From the NCBI RefSeq assembly GCF_963675165.1, contig NC_087382.1, positions 1,054,001 through 1,118,000 of the forward strand: a stretch of 64,000 bases of DNA, written 5' to 3'. A program made the translations under genes and the position numbers. Under the pieces are notes generated by a model, which was not told where the DNA came from, searched no databases, and saw only the letters and a list, made by a program, of their open reading frames with translations. Source of the stretch: Halichondria panicea (taxonomy: Eukaryota; Porifera; Demospongiae; Suberitida; Halichondriidae). The number at the start of each line of letters is the position of its first letter. Position 1 is the first letter of the stretch. Below are positions 22,119 through 33,459 of the stretch, in pieces.

Positions 22119-23429
22119 ATGGCTAGTGCAGTTAATTACGAGTTTGTAGACAAAGTACCGGAAGATTATCACTGCACTATTTGCAAAAAGGTTCTAACTA
22201 ATCCAGTACTGATTGAGTGTTGTGGCCAGCACTGCTGTGAGGCTTGTTTGGATGATTGGCTAACCGAAAAAAATGACTGCCCTGCGTGTCAACATGAAAA
22301 CATCAAATTCATAAAGAGTCTACATATGAAAAGACATGTAGATAGCTTGAAGATCTACTGTCTTAATCGCTCCAAAGGATGTGACAAAATCCCTGCACTG
22401 GGTGAATGCAATCAACATCTCGAGAAATGCTTGTTAGTGGAGGTATCATGCACTATAAAATGTGGAGAAATAATGCTGCGAAAAGACCTTCAAGATCACG
22501 AGGACAACAAGTGCCCAAATCGTCTGGTACGATGTCAGTATTGCAACTTAAAGGGGATGCACAAAGAAATAACAGTGAATAGTCACATAGACAAATGCCC
22601 ACATTTTCCTATTTCTTGCCCCAACAGTTGTGGGCATGAGAAAATACAGCGCAAGAATTTAGCAGATCACCAGAAGGTGTGCCCTCTTGAACCAGTAAAA
22701 TGTCCCTTCTTTGAAGCTGGGTGTACGGAAATGATTCCACGAAAAGATCTGGCAGCACATAAAGCATCAAACACAGAGCACCACCTGGAGCTAGTGATGA
22801 CAGAGACTGTTACGCTTAAACAAAAAGCAGCAGCTGAAAAAGAATCAGTGAAACACGAGGCTAAGATTCAGCAGCAGCAACTGTCACTGAGATTTGATGC
22901 CTTAGCATTTTGTGTAACTAAGCAGCTAGCTACCATCGATTCTAACCCTCAAAATACACGAGCAGCTATCAAGAACATCAAAAGCTCTCTAGAGACAATG
23001 ACCACAATGCTAGCATCAGGTGACACACAATACGAGTTACCATTAGTTAAAGTGTCCCAAAATATTGCCCAATCAGCTTCGTTCTATATCACACCTGGCT
23101 ACAAAATGTACGTAACATTTAATGCTGGACACTGCATGGTCTACTTGGAGAAAGGCAAACACGATCATCAACTAAAGTGGCCCATGCCTGAACTGGACAT
23201 TGAACTCAGTACTACAGAGAATAAAGCCCTGTACACAAATACAATCTGCACCAGGTGTGTCTCCCCTCCCACCATAATGAACCGACTAGATCGGTACAGA
23301 ACAGAACAAGAGATTCCCAACCCACGACTACTCAAGATAATTGGGAAAGGGGACGAAAGAGACATTTTGCTTCTAACAGTAAGAGAACATAATTGTATAA
23401 GCAACAAGCGACATGAGACTCTTAACTGA
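22119..23429 (+). CDS. TRAF-like protein: RING, TRAF zinc fingers, coiled coil, MATH-like end
   Basis: An intact intronless gene of 436 residues from the ATG at 22119 (MASAVNYEFVDK); the frame is open upstream but has no ATG there. An N-terminal C3HC4 RING has ligands C19, C22, C34, H38, C40, C43, C54, C57. TRAF-type zinc fingers follow at roughly 85-220 (HLEKC, HEDNKCPNR, HIDKCPHF, HQKVCP, CPFFEAGC). Residues about 225-255 are a charged helical stretch. The C-terminus resembles a MATH/TRAF-C domain (SASFYITPGYKMYV, DHQLKWPMPELDIEL). TRAFs act as cytoplasmic adaptors and often E3 ubiquitin ligases below TNF-receptor or Toll-type receptors; that role here is inferred. It appears to be the likely parent or sister of the many broken TRAF pieces downstream. 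Confidence 0.9.
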   Translation: MASAVNYEFVDKVPEDYHCTICKKVLTNPVLIECCGQHCCEACLDDWLTEKNDCPACQHENIKFIKSLHMKRHVDSLKIYCLNRSKGCDKIPALGECNQHLEKCLLVEVSCTIKCGEIMLRKDLQDHEDNKCPNRLVRCQYCNLKGMHKEITVNSHIDKCPHFPISCPNSCGHEKIQRKNLADHQKVCPLEPVKCPFFEAGCTEMIPRKDLAAHKASNTEHHLELVMTETVTLKQKAAAEKESVKHEAKIQQQQLSLRFDALAFCVTKQLATIDSNPQNTRAAIKNIKSSLETMTTMLASGDTQYELPLVKVSQNIAQSASFYITPGYKMYVTFNAGHCMVYLEKGKHDHQLKWPMPELDIELSTTENKALYTNTICTRCVSPPTIMNRLDRYRTEQEIPNPRLLKIIGKGDERDILLLTVREHNCISNKRHETLN

Positions 23430-25070
23430 CAAGTATTATTATAGCCTGCACATTGTTATTACCAGAAACCTGTCTATAAGTATAGAGGTCACTCTGGGGT
23501 AGATGTAATCATAGAGATATATGCATGCTGTAAAAAAAGGTTTTTAGTGCACATTGCATGTGTCATAGCTATACCATGCATATTTGGTGAGCCATTTTAT
23601 TTTACCGTAATTGGCGGTTTTAATTTGGCGTCTCAGATGTGGCTACTGCTGCAATGACATTGTGTCCACCGGAAAACTTTAATTTGACGGTTTAAAGACC
23701 TATTGTGACACTGTACGTGGTTTGCACAACAGTTTTCCAGAGCCGGCAAGGGCTCAAAGCAAAACCTTTTTGTTTTCAGCTATGAATTTCATTACGCTTG
23801 AGTCAATCCTTGCTCTTTTTTCTGGACAACTGTAGTTATACATATTTTATACATGCAGCTACTAAGCAAGGATGATTGATACAATAACCCAAACTGAAAG
23901 TATGAATATAGAAAGAAGAGTCAGGGAATGATTCATAGCTGACAGCCTAAAAAGGCTATTGTGGTTTTGCTGTTATGCAAACCGCTATACATGTAGGGGT
24001 AATCCGTGGTTTTTCCCTAGCTCACTAAGTGAATCCAATTATAGATAGAGTGAATCACATGCATGCGCATGCTGACACATGACCATTTTGTACTCTATCT
24101 ATAACTAGTGTTCAAGCTGGCGCTGTGCTAATGCCTCTCGCCATGTTTTTGCTTTCGCTGAAAAGTATTAGAGTGTTATATTAGTTTCTATAATGAATTT
24201 TATATTAAAGTTAGCTTATCAATATAAAGTCACTGAGAAGAAAAGACTTATTTACATGCATCTATTGTTGTATTATGTGGCTTACCAGGACCTAAAGAAA
24301 GAAGAAAATTGATTCTTCCAGGATCTGTAGTTCAGTGTATATAATATCTAAGAAGAAAAGACCTGTGTACATGCATATTGTTATCTATATTGTTATATGG
24401 GGTAGTGTTTTGTGGCTTACCAGGCCCTCAAGACAAAGATGATTCTACCAGGAGGATCTGGATCTGGATCTTGGATATTATTTCTCACACATGGGGAATG
24501 AGCGTGCATGCACATTAGATATTTTCTGAGTATTGTAGCTAACAAAAAGCTAGCGCTTTAGTGCAAGGCTAACTCATATGTTGAATAGAAAGTTTGTGCG
24601 GACAGATGATGCTATAAAAGATTCTGAAGAGACTGCAACAGCCTTCAATGTGAGTCAAACTAGCCATAACTTGAGAAAGAAGCTTTAGTTTTGCAAATCC
24701 ACAAATCAAAATCCAAGAGAACGTGGCTAGAAGCCTATAGAAGCTGTTAGCTTTCGTCACATTGCAACCGTTGAGCAGTTACAGCTGGAACAGACACACA
24801 CACACAGTCAGCTTTACCGTATCCCTCGTGCGGCTATGCCTCGAGGCATAATAATTTTTTTATTTTTTTGTAATAATTATGCTAGTTAGTTCAATGTTCA
24901 AGGATCAGTGGTCTGTTATCAGTGACTCACTGATCACTAAATCGATTGGGAGGGAAGATGCTTTTGAGGACTTGCCTGCAGTTGAACGAGCTCCTCTGAT
25001 GGCTTGGATTGAAGATCTTAGGAGTGAAAACGAGAGGCAGCATCTCAGCCAATTCATAATAAATACCATG
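23430..25070. other. Intergenic, with a direct duplication of about 115 bp
   Basis: 24235-24345 and 24350-24470 are diverged tandem copies (AGAAGAAAAGAC, ACATGCAT, TGTGGCTTACCAGG). Elsewhere no gene is recognised; a short open frame at 24879-25088 has no known relative. Confidence 0.45.
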
Positions 25071-25074
25071 TTCT

Positions 25075-25235
25075 TGTATATTCAGTAGATTTGCACATGT
25101 GGCTATACTGACACCGTGAACCGACTAGAGGGTGACAGAACAGAGCAAGATATCACCACTCACAAGCACATTTCAGGGGTATTGCGTCAGAGACTTTGTA
25201 TTCTTAACAGTGAGAAACCACAAGTGTGCATGGTA
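25075..25235 (+). pseudogene. TRAF-like fragment (MATH end)
   Basis: It matches the end of the intact TRAF gene (GTGAACCGACTAGAGG, AGAGCAAGATATCACC, AACAGTGAGAAACCACAAG), with frame breaks and no upstream domains. Confidence 0.75.
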
Positions 25236-25384
25236 CATGTAAAAGTACCATTAAGTCATGCCAGGAGTGCATGAATACACTGGTCTGCATACTATGAGTT
25301 TTTGAGGGGACAATAATTTTGAGTATTGATCCCAATAAAATTATTTAGATTCTCGATTATCTGACCCTTAGAACCTCCAATCAT

Positions 25385-25610
25385 AATTATGCATCTAGTT
25401 TTGCAAATTTTCTCTTGGACAGGTTCGATCTTCAACTATGTCACCTGGTGCTAGCATTGTGGTCATTGTCCCTAGACATAGGCTGAGAAAGCTGTTGATG
25501 TTCTTCAGCTACTCGTGTGTTTCGAGGATTATAATGAATGATGCCTATAGCTGCCTAGTTACACAAAATGCTTGAGTGTATGAGAATTGCTGTAGCTGAC
25601 ACTGAGTAGT
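25385..25610 (-). pseudogene. TRAF-like fragment, inverted
   Basis: On the minus strand this matches the intact TRAF gene around 22910-23030 (ACACAAAATGC..., then GACAATGACCACAATGCTAGC), the region between coiled coil and MATH. It is frame-broken. Confidence 0.7.
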
Positions 25611-25789
25611 CATAATCTTTTGTTCCATTACTTCTCTTTCAGTGCGGCCCGGAATCGAGGCTAGGCAGATCCAGGAAATGTGGTTTCAAAAATGTGTTTA
25701 CATGCACCCACGCACAGTGAATAGACCCTTGGCTAAGGAAATTGCTGAGTGAGTAACTATTTTTGGCTAACTCAGCGTTTTAAAATAAT

Positions 25790-25872
25790 GTCTTGAGGGC
25801 ATAATTATGCCTTGAGGCATTGCTATAGGTCTCGTGGGGCAATGCCTCGAGGCATAAAATTATGTCTTCAAG
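25790..25872. repeat. Palindromic element with GAGGCA core
   Basis: ATAATTATGCCTTGAGGCAT pairs with ATGCCTCGAGGCATAAAATTAT across a short loop. It is one of several hairpins in the window with a GAGGC-type centre. Confidence 0.6.
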
Positions 25873-26016
25873 ATAATAATAATAACACTTCCACTTCTTA
25901 AATTTGTGCGAATTATCAACTTTTCCTCGGGGAATTCTGTATGACTGCATGCATGGTATAATTATACCACTTGTTATACAAGATTGTTGTTTTTTGCTTC
26001 TTAAACAAACACCTTT

Positions 26017-26745
26017 GACAAGATCTGGCAGTACATAAAGCATCAAACACAGAGCACCACCTGGAGCTAGTGATGACAGAGACTGTTAAACTTAAGCAGG
26101 AGACAAAGTATGAAAAGAAGCAATGGAACAAAAGGTTAAAACTACCAAAAATCAGCTACAACAACTCTCTCAAGTTTGATGGACTAGCATTTTGTGTAAC
26201 TGAGCAACTTGATTCTGATCCTCAGAACACACAAGCAGCTATCGATACCATCAAAAGCTTTCTTAGCCTATAGGTGTATAGAGACAATGACCACGATACA
26301 CTAGCACCAGATGACACACGATATTACCTACCACTAGTTAAAGTGTTATGGTGTAGAGCTCGATCAGCTTCGTTCTTCATCACGCCTGGCTATAAAATGC
26401 ACGTGAACATTGACGGACACGATAATTGCAAGGTCTTCTTGGAGAAAGGCGACCACGATCACCAACTGAAGTGGTCCATGCCTGAAATGGAAATTGAACT
26501 CAGTACTACAGAGAATAAAACCCTGTATTATTAATAATAATAGTGAAACAATCTGCACCAGATGTGGCTACACAGTGAACCGACTAGAAGGGGACAAAAC
26601 AGAGCAAGATATCACCAACCCTGGACCATCCTGCTGGATTGTTACGTCATGGGCCGGGTTTTAAGAGATTTCGTATTTCTAACAGTGAGAAATCACAAGT
26701 GTAAAGTAATGGAGAGAACATGCGAGAACTTTCCGACTGACTCAA
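26017..26745 (+). pseudogene. TRAF-like pseudogene (C-terminal half)
   Basis: It covers the part of the intact TRAF gene from about residue 210 to near the end: HKASNTEHHLELVMTETV, FDGLAFCVTEQL, then a 13-base insertion creating a stop at 26271-26273, FFITPGYKMHV, HDHQLKWSMPEMEIEL, a stop cluster after ENKTL, and a further frame change. No RING or zinc fingers. Confidence 0.85.
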
Positions 26746-26899
26746 GTAACTTATAGCTTATAGATTTTAGTGTGCACAATATAATACGTACTCTTAACTT
26801 AAGTAGTATAGTACCATTAATTACACGCCGTACTTTACCACACTCAATAAAGTAAGTGTGTAGCTATAATTGAGAATGAGTTTTTGAGGCAATCATTTT

Positions 26900-27005
26900 A
26901 TTGGTTCCTCAATAAAACATCCTCGATTATCTGGCCCTCCAATATCCGAAACCTCGATTATCCGGCTTGGCAATTTTCTCTTGTACAGGGTCAAAGTTCA
27001 ACTAT
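26900..27005. mobile_element. Fragment of pogo/Tigger-like MITE end
   Basis: It contains CCTCGATTATCTGGCCC and AACCTCGATTATCCGGC, the same end sequences as the element at 30001-30296. Truncated; a related remnant is near 25355-25430. Confidence 0.5.
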
Positions 27006-27064
27006 TAAAGGAATGAGCATGGTCCTTAAATGGGTTGGTACTGGATGTAAGAACCACGAAATAA

Positions 27065-27788
27065 GCTGTGTCAGCATTTTATTATTCTATAGTGTACAAC
27101 ATGGTGTCTTGTGTAGTGACTCCAATAGTGTCTTTTAGTGTCCAATAGTGTCTTTTAGTATCTTGTTGTTCAGTAGTGTCCGTGGTGTCTATGGTGTCCT
27201 ATAGTGTCTATGGTGTCCTACATGCAGCTTCTCAGTGGCGTTCTGTATAGTGCCCGTGGTGTCTATGGTGTCCTATAGTGTCTATGGTGTCCTACAGCTT
27301 CTCAGTGGCGTTCAGTAGTACCCGTGGTGTCTATGGTGTCCTACAGTTTATCAGTGGTGTTCTGTAGTGTGTCCAACAGTTTCTCAGTGGTGTTCTGTAG
27401 TGTGTCCAACAGTTTCTCAGTGGTGTTCTGTAGTGCCCATGGTGTCTATGGTGTCCTATAGTGTCTATGGTGTCCAACACTTTGTCAATGTTGTTCTGTA
27501 GTGCCTGTGGTGTCCTATAGTGTCCAACAGTTTCTCATTGGTGTTCTGTAGTGCCCGTGGTGTCCTATAGTGTCAACAGTTTCTCATTGGTGTTCTGTAG
27601 TACCCGTGGTGTCTATGGTGTCCAACAATTTCTCAGTGGTGTTCTGTAGTACTAGCCTGTGGTGTCCTATAGTGTCTATGGTGCGTCCTACAGTTTCTCA
27701 GTGGTGTTATGCAGTGCCCGTGGTGTCTATGGTGTCCTACAGTTTCTCATTGGTGTTCAGTAGTGCCTGTGGTGTCTATGGTGTCCTA
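27065..27788 (+). repeat. Minisatellite array, left block
   Basis: Imperfect tandem units of about 45-60 bases built from GTGTCTATGGTGTCCTA, CAGTTTCTCAGTGGTGTTC and TGTAGTGCCCGTG. Continues at 28772-28930 and recurs inverted at 29270-29720. No coding sense is evident. Confidence 0.9.
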
Positions 27789-28771
27789 AGCCCCGTTTAC
27801 ACGAGGCCTTTAAATAATAGTTATAGACTGAGTCCAAGGTCTCTATGGGGTTTTGAGACCTGAAGGCCCGAGGCTGTAGCATCTCGAGCGTAGCGAGGGT
27901 GCTACTAAGGGCCTGAGGGTCTCAAAACTCCATAGTGACCGTTGACGAGGCCTATAACTGGTTTAGAATAGTGCTAAGCAAGCTAGGCTATATTAACACA
28001 AAGAAGACTCTGAAACCAAGAGTTTCTACAAGCCTCAAGCAACGTTAAAGCTTTGCTCTGGCTAGTCTACATAAAAAACTCACATTGATGAAGGCAGTTT
28101 CTGTTTCTTGAGAATCACGCATTGCAAATAAAAAGTTGCTATTGTCATAGTAGTTAGCTCTGCACTAGAGCACTAGCTATTGTAGCTGCAAGAGAGAGAT
28201 AAAAGCTGCAAAGCGGCACTGCAGAACGCAAAACTTTAAAAAAAATTAATTTTTAATGATGCACTGTATCATCGTTACTATGACTTCAACATAAACTGTG
28301 TGATGTTGCCATGTTCCATACATGTTAATCTTGACATCATCTTGCCTGTAGGTATAATCAGTATAATAGACCTACTTAGAAGACCTCAGGTCCATAAGTG
28401 AAATAATGGACCTCTCAGTGACCTATCAGATTGCAGTATTACTACAAGCATTTTCTAATCAGGGTTGGAATCCGGATTAAACCTAACCGCGTTCGTGTAA
28501 ACGGCCCTTATCCGGGTTCTAATCCGGATTAGCCAACCCACCTTTGGAGGTGGTTCAGATTGTGTCAGAAGCGGTTTAGCTGTGAGTAAGCACAAAGGGA
28601 TAATTCTGAGGTGTTGTACATGTTCGTGGGTGTTTCTAGAGTAAGCCTGTAGCTTCCTATCAGTCCAATGTTTGCGCAAATGATCATTTTACTATGCCCA
28701 CTACTCAGAAAAATCTGACCCGGATTCAATCCGGATTCGACCCGCATTATAGGGGTCGTGTAAACGGGGCT
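27789..28771. mobile_element. 983-bp element with AGCCCCGTTTACACGA ends
   Basis: Perfect 16-base terminal inverted repeats (AGCCCCGTTTACACGA / TCGTGTAAACGGGGCT) flanked by CTA on both sides, interrupting the minisatellite. A 3-base duplication is compatible with PIF/Harbinger-type elements. It is non-coding and contains a long internal palindrome at about 27822-27955. Confidence 0.75.
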
Positions 28772-28930
28772 CTATAGTGTCTATGGTGTCCCTACAGTTT
28801 CTGCAGTGCCCGTGGTGTCTACGGTTTCCTATAGTGTCTATGGTGTCCTACAGTTTCTCAGTGGTGTTCTGTAGTGGTGTCTATGGTGTCCTACAGTTTC
28901 TCAGTGGCGTTCAGTAGTGCCTGTGGTGTT
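28772..28930 (+). repeat. Minisatellite array, continuation
   Basis: Same units as 27065-27788, separated from them by the 983-bp insertion. Confidence 0.85.
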
Positions 28931-29269
28931 GACTATTCTAAGGCCAATTATTGTAGAAAAACTACCAACAAATGTTACATTCAACACAAAGACAGGAAAT
29001 GAAAAAATGTTGTACGAGAAGTCAAGCAAACTTCCTTATACGCAAGATAAATAGAGAAACTCTTGTCACCATGGACAAAAACATAACTGCATTCAATTGC
29101 ATGCACATTTGCTAGTAAACTTAACCATCACTTCCTTTTGTTTATGAAATTCATGCACATAATTATAAAACTCAGAAATAAAATCGTTGTTTTAAATGTG
29201 GTCTTATACAGTTACCTAGATACACATGGAGATCGCTGCGCAGCATACTACTGGAGAAACTCTCCACAG

Positions 29270-29720
29270 GCACTACTGAACACCACAGACAATAGTAGGA
29301 CACTATTGGGCACCATAGGCACTATTGAACAACACTATATTATAGGACACCATAGACGACACCACAGGCACTACTGAACACCACTGAGAAACTGTATAGG
29401 ACACTATAGACAACACGGGAAGTATTGAACACCACTGAGAAACTGAAGGACACCATATATAGACACTATAGGACACCATAAACACCATGGGCACTACTGA
29501 ACGCCATTGAGAAACTAGGACACCATAGACACTATAGGACACCTTATAGACACCACGGGCACTACTGAACGCCACTGAGAAACTGTAGGACACCATAGAC
29601 ACCACGGGCACTACAGAACACCACTGAGAAACTGTAGGACACCGTAGACACTATAGGACACCATAGACACCACGGGCACTACTGAACGCCACTGAGAAAC
29701 TGTAGGACACCATAGAGAAA
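29270..29720 (-). repeat. Minisatellite array, inverted block
   Basis: The inverse of the 27 kb units (CACCATAGACACCACGGGCA, CTGAGAAACTGTAGGACACC), about nine copies. Together with the left blocks it forms a long imperfect inverted repeat. Confidence 0.9.
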
Positions 29721-29721
29721 G

Positions 29722-29835
29722 GTGAACACGAGTGACCGATGTAAAATGGAAATTCAACTCAGTAATAACTACAGAGAATAGAATAAAATAAACAATCCGC
29801 ACCAGATGTGGCTATACCACAGTGAACCGACTGAT
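29722..29835 (+). pseudogene. TRAF-like fragment
   Basis: Matches the MATH end of the TRAF gene: GGTGAACACGAGTGACC, AAATGGAAATTCAACTCAGT, ACAGAGAATA, CGCACCAGATGTGG, GTGAACCGACTG. Adjacent to the minisatellite and frame-broken. Confidence 0.7.
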
Positions 29836-30000
29836 AACTGTTCCAAGCTTCCATGCATCCACCACAGTGCACATCAAGACTTTAATGTCACCACGCATGG
29901 GCGCACTGTATTTATCTATAATTATTATGAAACATTATCAGCATCATGATGGTTATTATGTTACACAAAATACCAAAATGCTACAAAAAACTGCTGTCAG

Positions 30001-30296
30001 TACAGTAGAACCTCAATTATCCGGACACCTTGGTTCCAGAAGCAGGCCGGATAAGTGAATATGTCGGATAATCGAATAGATAAACCACGCCTTGAGATCC
30101 ACCCACTTGATAATTAGCAGTGCCACATGGTTGTCTGCACATGCGCAGAAGATAAGCATGCATGTCTCCATGGTAACAGCTGTAACGCGCATGCGCATTT
30201 GAGGTACACGCCCATTTTCTAAAAATAAAACTGTCAAGCCGGATAATCGAGGTTTCGGATAATGGAGGGGCCGGATAATCGAGGTTCTATACTGTA
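30001..30296. mobile_element. pogo/Tigger-like MITE
   Basis: Inverted ends TACAGTAGAACCTCAATTAT and its inverse ATAATCGAGGTTCTATACTG, TA at each edge, with repeated CCGGATAATCGAGG inside. Non-coding. Confidence 0.75.
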
Positions 30297-30319
30297 ACAG
30301 CAAAAACTACAATGCATGT

Positions 30320-30410
30320 GAATGACGTTGTAACGAATTTGGAGTTATTCACCCGCCGAATTTCTTGTTTCTACGTTTTTTCGTGCTTTTCCTGGCAACG
30401 TTTCACATTG
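30320..30410. mobile_element. Diverged arm of repeat element A
   Basis: AATGACGTTGTAACG, ATTTCTTGTTTCTACGTTTT and TTTCACATTG align in order with the right arm of element A, with many changes. An old fragment. Confidence 0.45.
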
Positions 30411-31310
30411 TTTTTAGTTCGAAGTTCGGTAACAGTGAGCATTGTTTCCGAATGGAGTGTGGGATAGAGGACTCCATGCACTATCAAGATACTTGGGAGA
30501 TAGGCTAGTGACGCTTTCCAGGTCTAGCTATAATTATGTCAAAACTTCAAGAGCTAAGCCTCTGTTCAGTCTCAGTTATTGCGTTATATAATTATAGTCA
30601 ATGTGAATGTATGTTTTACGTCATTAATTTGTTAGGGGTTTGTACACAGGTGACTATTGCGCAAAATATCCATGGACTAGCCCAAATCTTGGAGGGAAAG
30701 GTTAGTGGAGGACTTTGGGTTGGGTAACCCAAACTTAAAGGGAAGGCTTGGGTGCGTAAAGGGGATAAATGTACGCTAATGCTAAAAGGTATTAGAGGAT
30801 ATAATTTGGTGATCAATATTTACGTAATGAACAAATACAATTATGGCCATGCATGTGCAGAGCAGTAACAACGGGAAAATCCTCATCAAACTTTAAAACG
30901 CAAGCCAGACTGCATATCAGACTCCATAGTTTATATAGTGATACTGTATGGCGGGAAATTTTCGTGAGGTGACAAATTTTGTGTTTTTTGAGGACAGAGC
31001 AGTTATTAACTTAATGCGAAAATTAAACTGGGAGAAACTCCCACGCACCGATATTTCACATGCAAAACTCTTGGTGGGTGTGGTTTCCTGGCATTGAAAC
31101 AGCATGCAGATATTACAACTGTGAACATCTGCAAAACTTTTCTGCTATAATTATTACACAGTACAAATCAATTATAAACTTTCTATAATAATTAGAAATC
31201 ATCAAATAATTATGACATAAGCTCTTTCAACATTACATCGACATGTCTCTTGTCTTCAGTAACAACTATATAATTATAATACTTTTTATCCTCATAGCTA
31301 ATTGGCATAA
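30411..31310. other. Intergenic, no gene recognised
   Basis: AT-rich. From about 31130 it becomes the duplicated flank shared with 47330 onward (AACTTTCTATAATA, CATCGACATG). Confidence 0.4.
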
Positions 31311-31522
31311 TACAGTGGAACCTGTGTTAAGAACCACCTCCGAATAAAGGCCAGCTGCTATATAACGGCCAGGCATCCAGGTCCCAAATGAACAGTTTGT
31401 TATATTATACAATACAGTTATATTATACAAAACAACCCTCAACAAAGGCCACCTCTGTATAAAGGCCAAAACAATGTTCCCCAAAGGTGTCCGTTATAGA
31501 GGGATTCCATGCATGCACTGTA
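31311..31522. mobile_element. MITE with TACAGTGGAACC ends
   Basis: Left end TACAGTGGAACCTGTGTTAA, right end GGTGTCCGTTATAGAGGG to GCACTGTA, with repeated AAAGGCCA motifs inside. The same element is in the duplicated flank at about 47509-47700, so it predates that duplication. Confidence 0.7.
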
Positions 31523-31616
31523 TACTTATACACATGCAGTTGACAGATCAATCAGTTAAAAGTTCTAATGAAATAGCAGCTATACACATGCATGCAGTTC
31601 AGCTATATATATATAC

Positions 31617-32421
31617 TCAGCAATGCAGAGAAAACTTCGTCCACTCAGCCTCCTTTGACAAGAAGTCAGTTATGACGTCCCCATTGGGGCATTCTGCAAT
31701 GGCAAGAAAGTCTTTTGCACAACCGTGGTAAGGATCCATGAGAACTGCAGTAGATACAATTCCAGAGCAGCTGGTCCTTCCATTGCACAAACTCCTGACC
31801 CAGTTAGTGCTAACGTATTGAACTAAGTACTCGAGCTCGTACTTAACACAGGATAAACCATAATAGGCAAACTGGACGGTCATACCTACACAAGATCAAG
31901 AGGGGGAAATTATTATGTACATGCCATCGCTATACTTTGATCAAACAATTAGTTTTTAGGACACAGAACCATTAGAGTTTAGCATGCACTATATATAGAG
32001 GTAAACTGAATTATTATATAATTATGCTTGTTTATCCTATTGTATATAGTGCTCACAAAAATAAATGATATGTATGACATTCATACCGTTTCCATTGACA
32101 TGAACAGCTGGGCCATTTTGTTGAAGCATGGCATTCTTTAGCTGATAATAGTGTTGCTGACGAGCTGTAGAATAAAATAATCATGCCAAATAATTATGTG
32201 AATTAATGGTGCATTGTCACCTTTTTGTGCATGGTGGTGTTGGTGCATGGAAGGTACTTACCTGGGCTATCTTTTTGTTCAGCCATAGCATGCTTATCGG
32301 CCTGTTTAACATCTTTTTGCAGCTGGGCAAGTATCTCCTGATAATAATAACGATTAGAAGCAGAAGAGGCCAGAGCCAGGAGAGATAGCAGAGCCACAGT
32401 GGCAATCACTGAAATCTTCAT
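31617..32421 (-). CDS. Secreted SUEL-type lectin-like protein, copy 3 (three exons intact)
   Basis: Exon 1 32421-32262 (signal peptide MKISVIATVALLSLLALASS, then a polar helix with QLQKDVKQADKHAMAEQK, donor GTAAGT), exon 2 32164-32087 (ARQQHYYQLKNAMLQQNGP, donor GTATGA), exon 3 31885-31617 (GMTVQFAYYGLSC, CNGRTSC, MDPYHGC, FLAIAECPNGD, ending FSLHC). Phases are 1 throughout; 168 residues. The domain exon has the SUEL lectin pattern. A TATA box (minus-strand TATATAAAG at 32514-32506) lies about 85 bases upstream. It is part of a segmental duplication with copy 4. Confidence 0.8.
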
Positions 32422-32505
32422 GATGATAGCTATATCCAAAGAAAATCTTTAACAACTTGAGAGTGATTGCAGTGAACGCATGCATGGTCATAAGAAAATG
32501 TGATC

Positions 32506-32514
32506 CTTTATATA
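32506..32514 (-). promoter_or_regulatory. Candidate TATA box of lectin copy 3
   Basis: TATATAAAG on the minus strand about 85 bases before the ATG at 32421. The paralogous site of copy 4 (48516-48509) reads TATAAAAA. Confidence 0.5.
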
Positions 32515-32606
32515 CAGTACACAGACTGTATGCTTCCAGGTACAAGGCTATACATGCTTCCAGACAATCCTGTATAATTACCCAGTGTAATTTGTATGGG
32601 GCAGTA

Positions 32607-32922
32607 CCAAAACTAAACCCCCAAATGTTGACAGTGCAGAGTGACCCCCAGAGAGTGACCCACAGAAATTAATACCTCAGAAGGAAATCATGCCCACACA
32701 AGGAAATCATTCCCACACAAGGAAATCCTGCCCACACAAGGAAACAATATATACCCTCAGAAAATAATACCCATGCCACACGTACGCATGCAAAAAGGAA
32801 TAATTTTATCAGAAAATCATACATTACAATGATATTATTTATAAGGTTCCCTTCTTGTGTGGGTCACTCTAGACTGAGGGTATCACTTTCTGCACTGTCA
32901 ACATTTTGGGGTTTAGGCCTTA
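32607..32922. mobile_element. MITE with 60-bp inverted ends and internal tandem repeat
   Basis: AACCCCCAAATGTTGACAGTGC at the left (first 20 bases) pairs with GCACTGTCAACATTTTGGGG at the right; AGTGACCCACA pairs with TGTGGGTCACT. Inside, a 19-base unit CCCACACAAGGAAATCATG is repeated about four times (32690-32745). Confidence 0.75.
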
Positions 32923-32946
32923 CAATTTACACTGGCTAATGTTGTC

Positions 32947-33009
32947 ATCGATTCCAGGCCACTGGAAAGAAGAAAGCAACTTTTGATGGCGGCCTGGAAT
33001 CGAGACTAT
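32947..33009. mobile_element. Small hairpin of the TAGCCTCGA family
   Basis: ATCGATTCCAGGCCAC pairs imperfectly with GGCGGCCTGGAATCGAGACTA. The flanks TGGCTAATG and TGGCTGAGT agree at 7 of 9 bases, possibly a decayed target duplication. Confidence 0.5.
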
Positions 33010-33049
33010 GGCTGAGTAGTCAGACAAGGCACAGAGCTAGAGACGCTTA

Positions 33050-33405
33050 CCGCCACGATGAACCGCGCACGCGGATGTTTTGTTAACCGCACGCTTAATT
33101 CTAAACTCTCGCGGTTAAACAAAGAGCCGCCACCAAAATTTGAGATCAGTCTGCACAAGGTCAAAGGTCAATAAATCATATCTGAATTCAAATTAACTCA
33201 AGGTATTCCTTGGCTATCGATGCAGACTGTAGGACATGATTGATTGACCTTTGACCTTGTGCAGACTAATGAGATTGGAGGTTCTTTGTTTAACCGCGCA
33301 CGCTGTGTGTCTCCTACCGCGTGCGGGCATCAGGACAACCGCGCTCGCTTAATGTCTTTACCGCGAGCGTTTATAGAATTAAGCGCGCGGTTATAACAAA
33401 AGCAC
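33050..33405. mobile_element. Inverted-repeat element with CCGCGCGC-rich ends
   Basis: CAGTCTGCACAAGGTCAAAG at about 33148 pairs with CTTTGACCTTGTGCAGACT at about 33250; outside these, AACCGCGCACGC and TTAAGCGCGCGGTTA repeat on both sides. Unusually GC-rich for the window and non-coding. Confidence 0.6.
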
Positions 33406-33459
33406 ATGACCTTAGGCAATTAATAGTAGTCTTACAGTACAGTAACACAATTATAGAGC

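Noticed and set aside
27065-29720. Protein-coding repeats in the minisatellite
   Set aside because: Short frames appear on both strands only because the unit lacks stops in places; units vary in length and shift frame.
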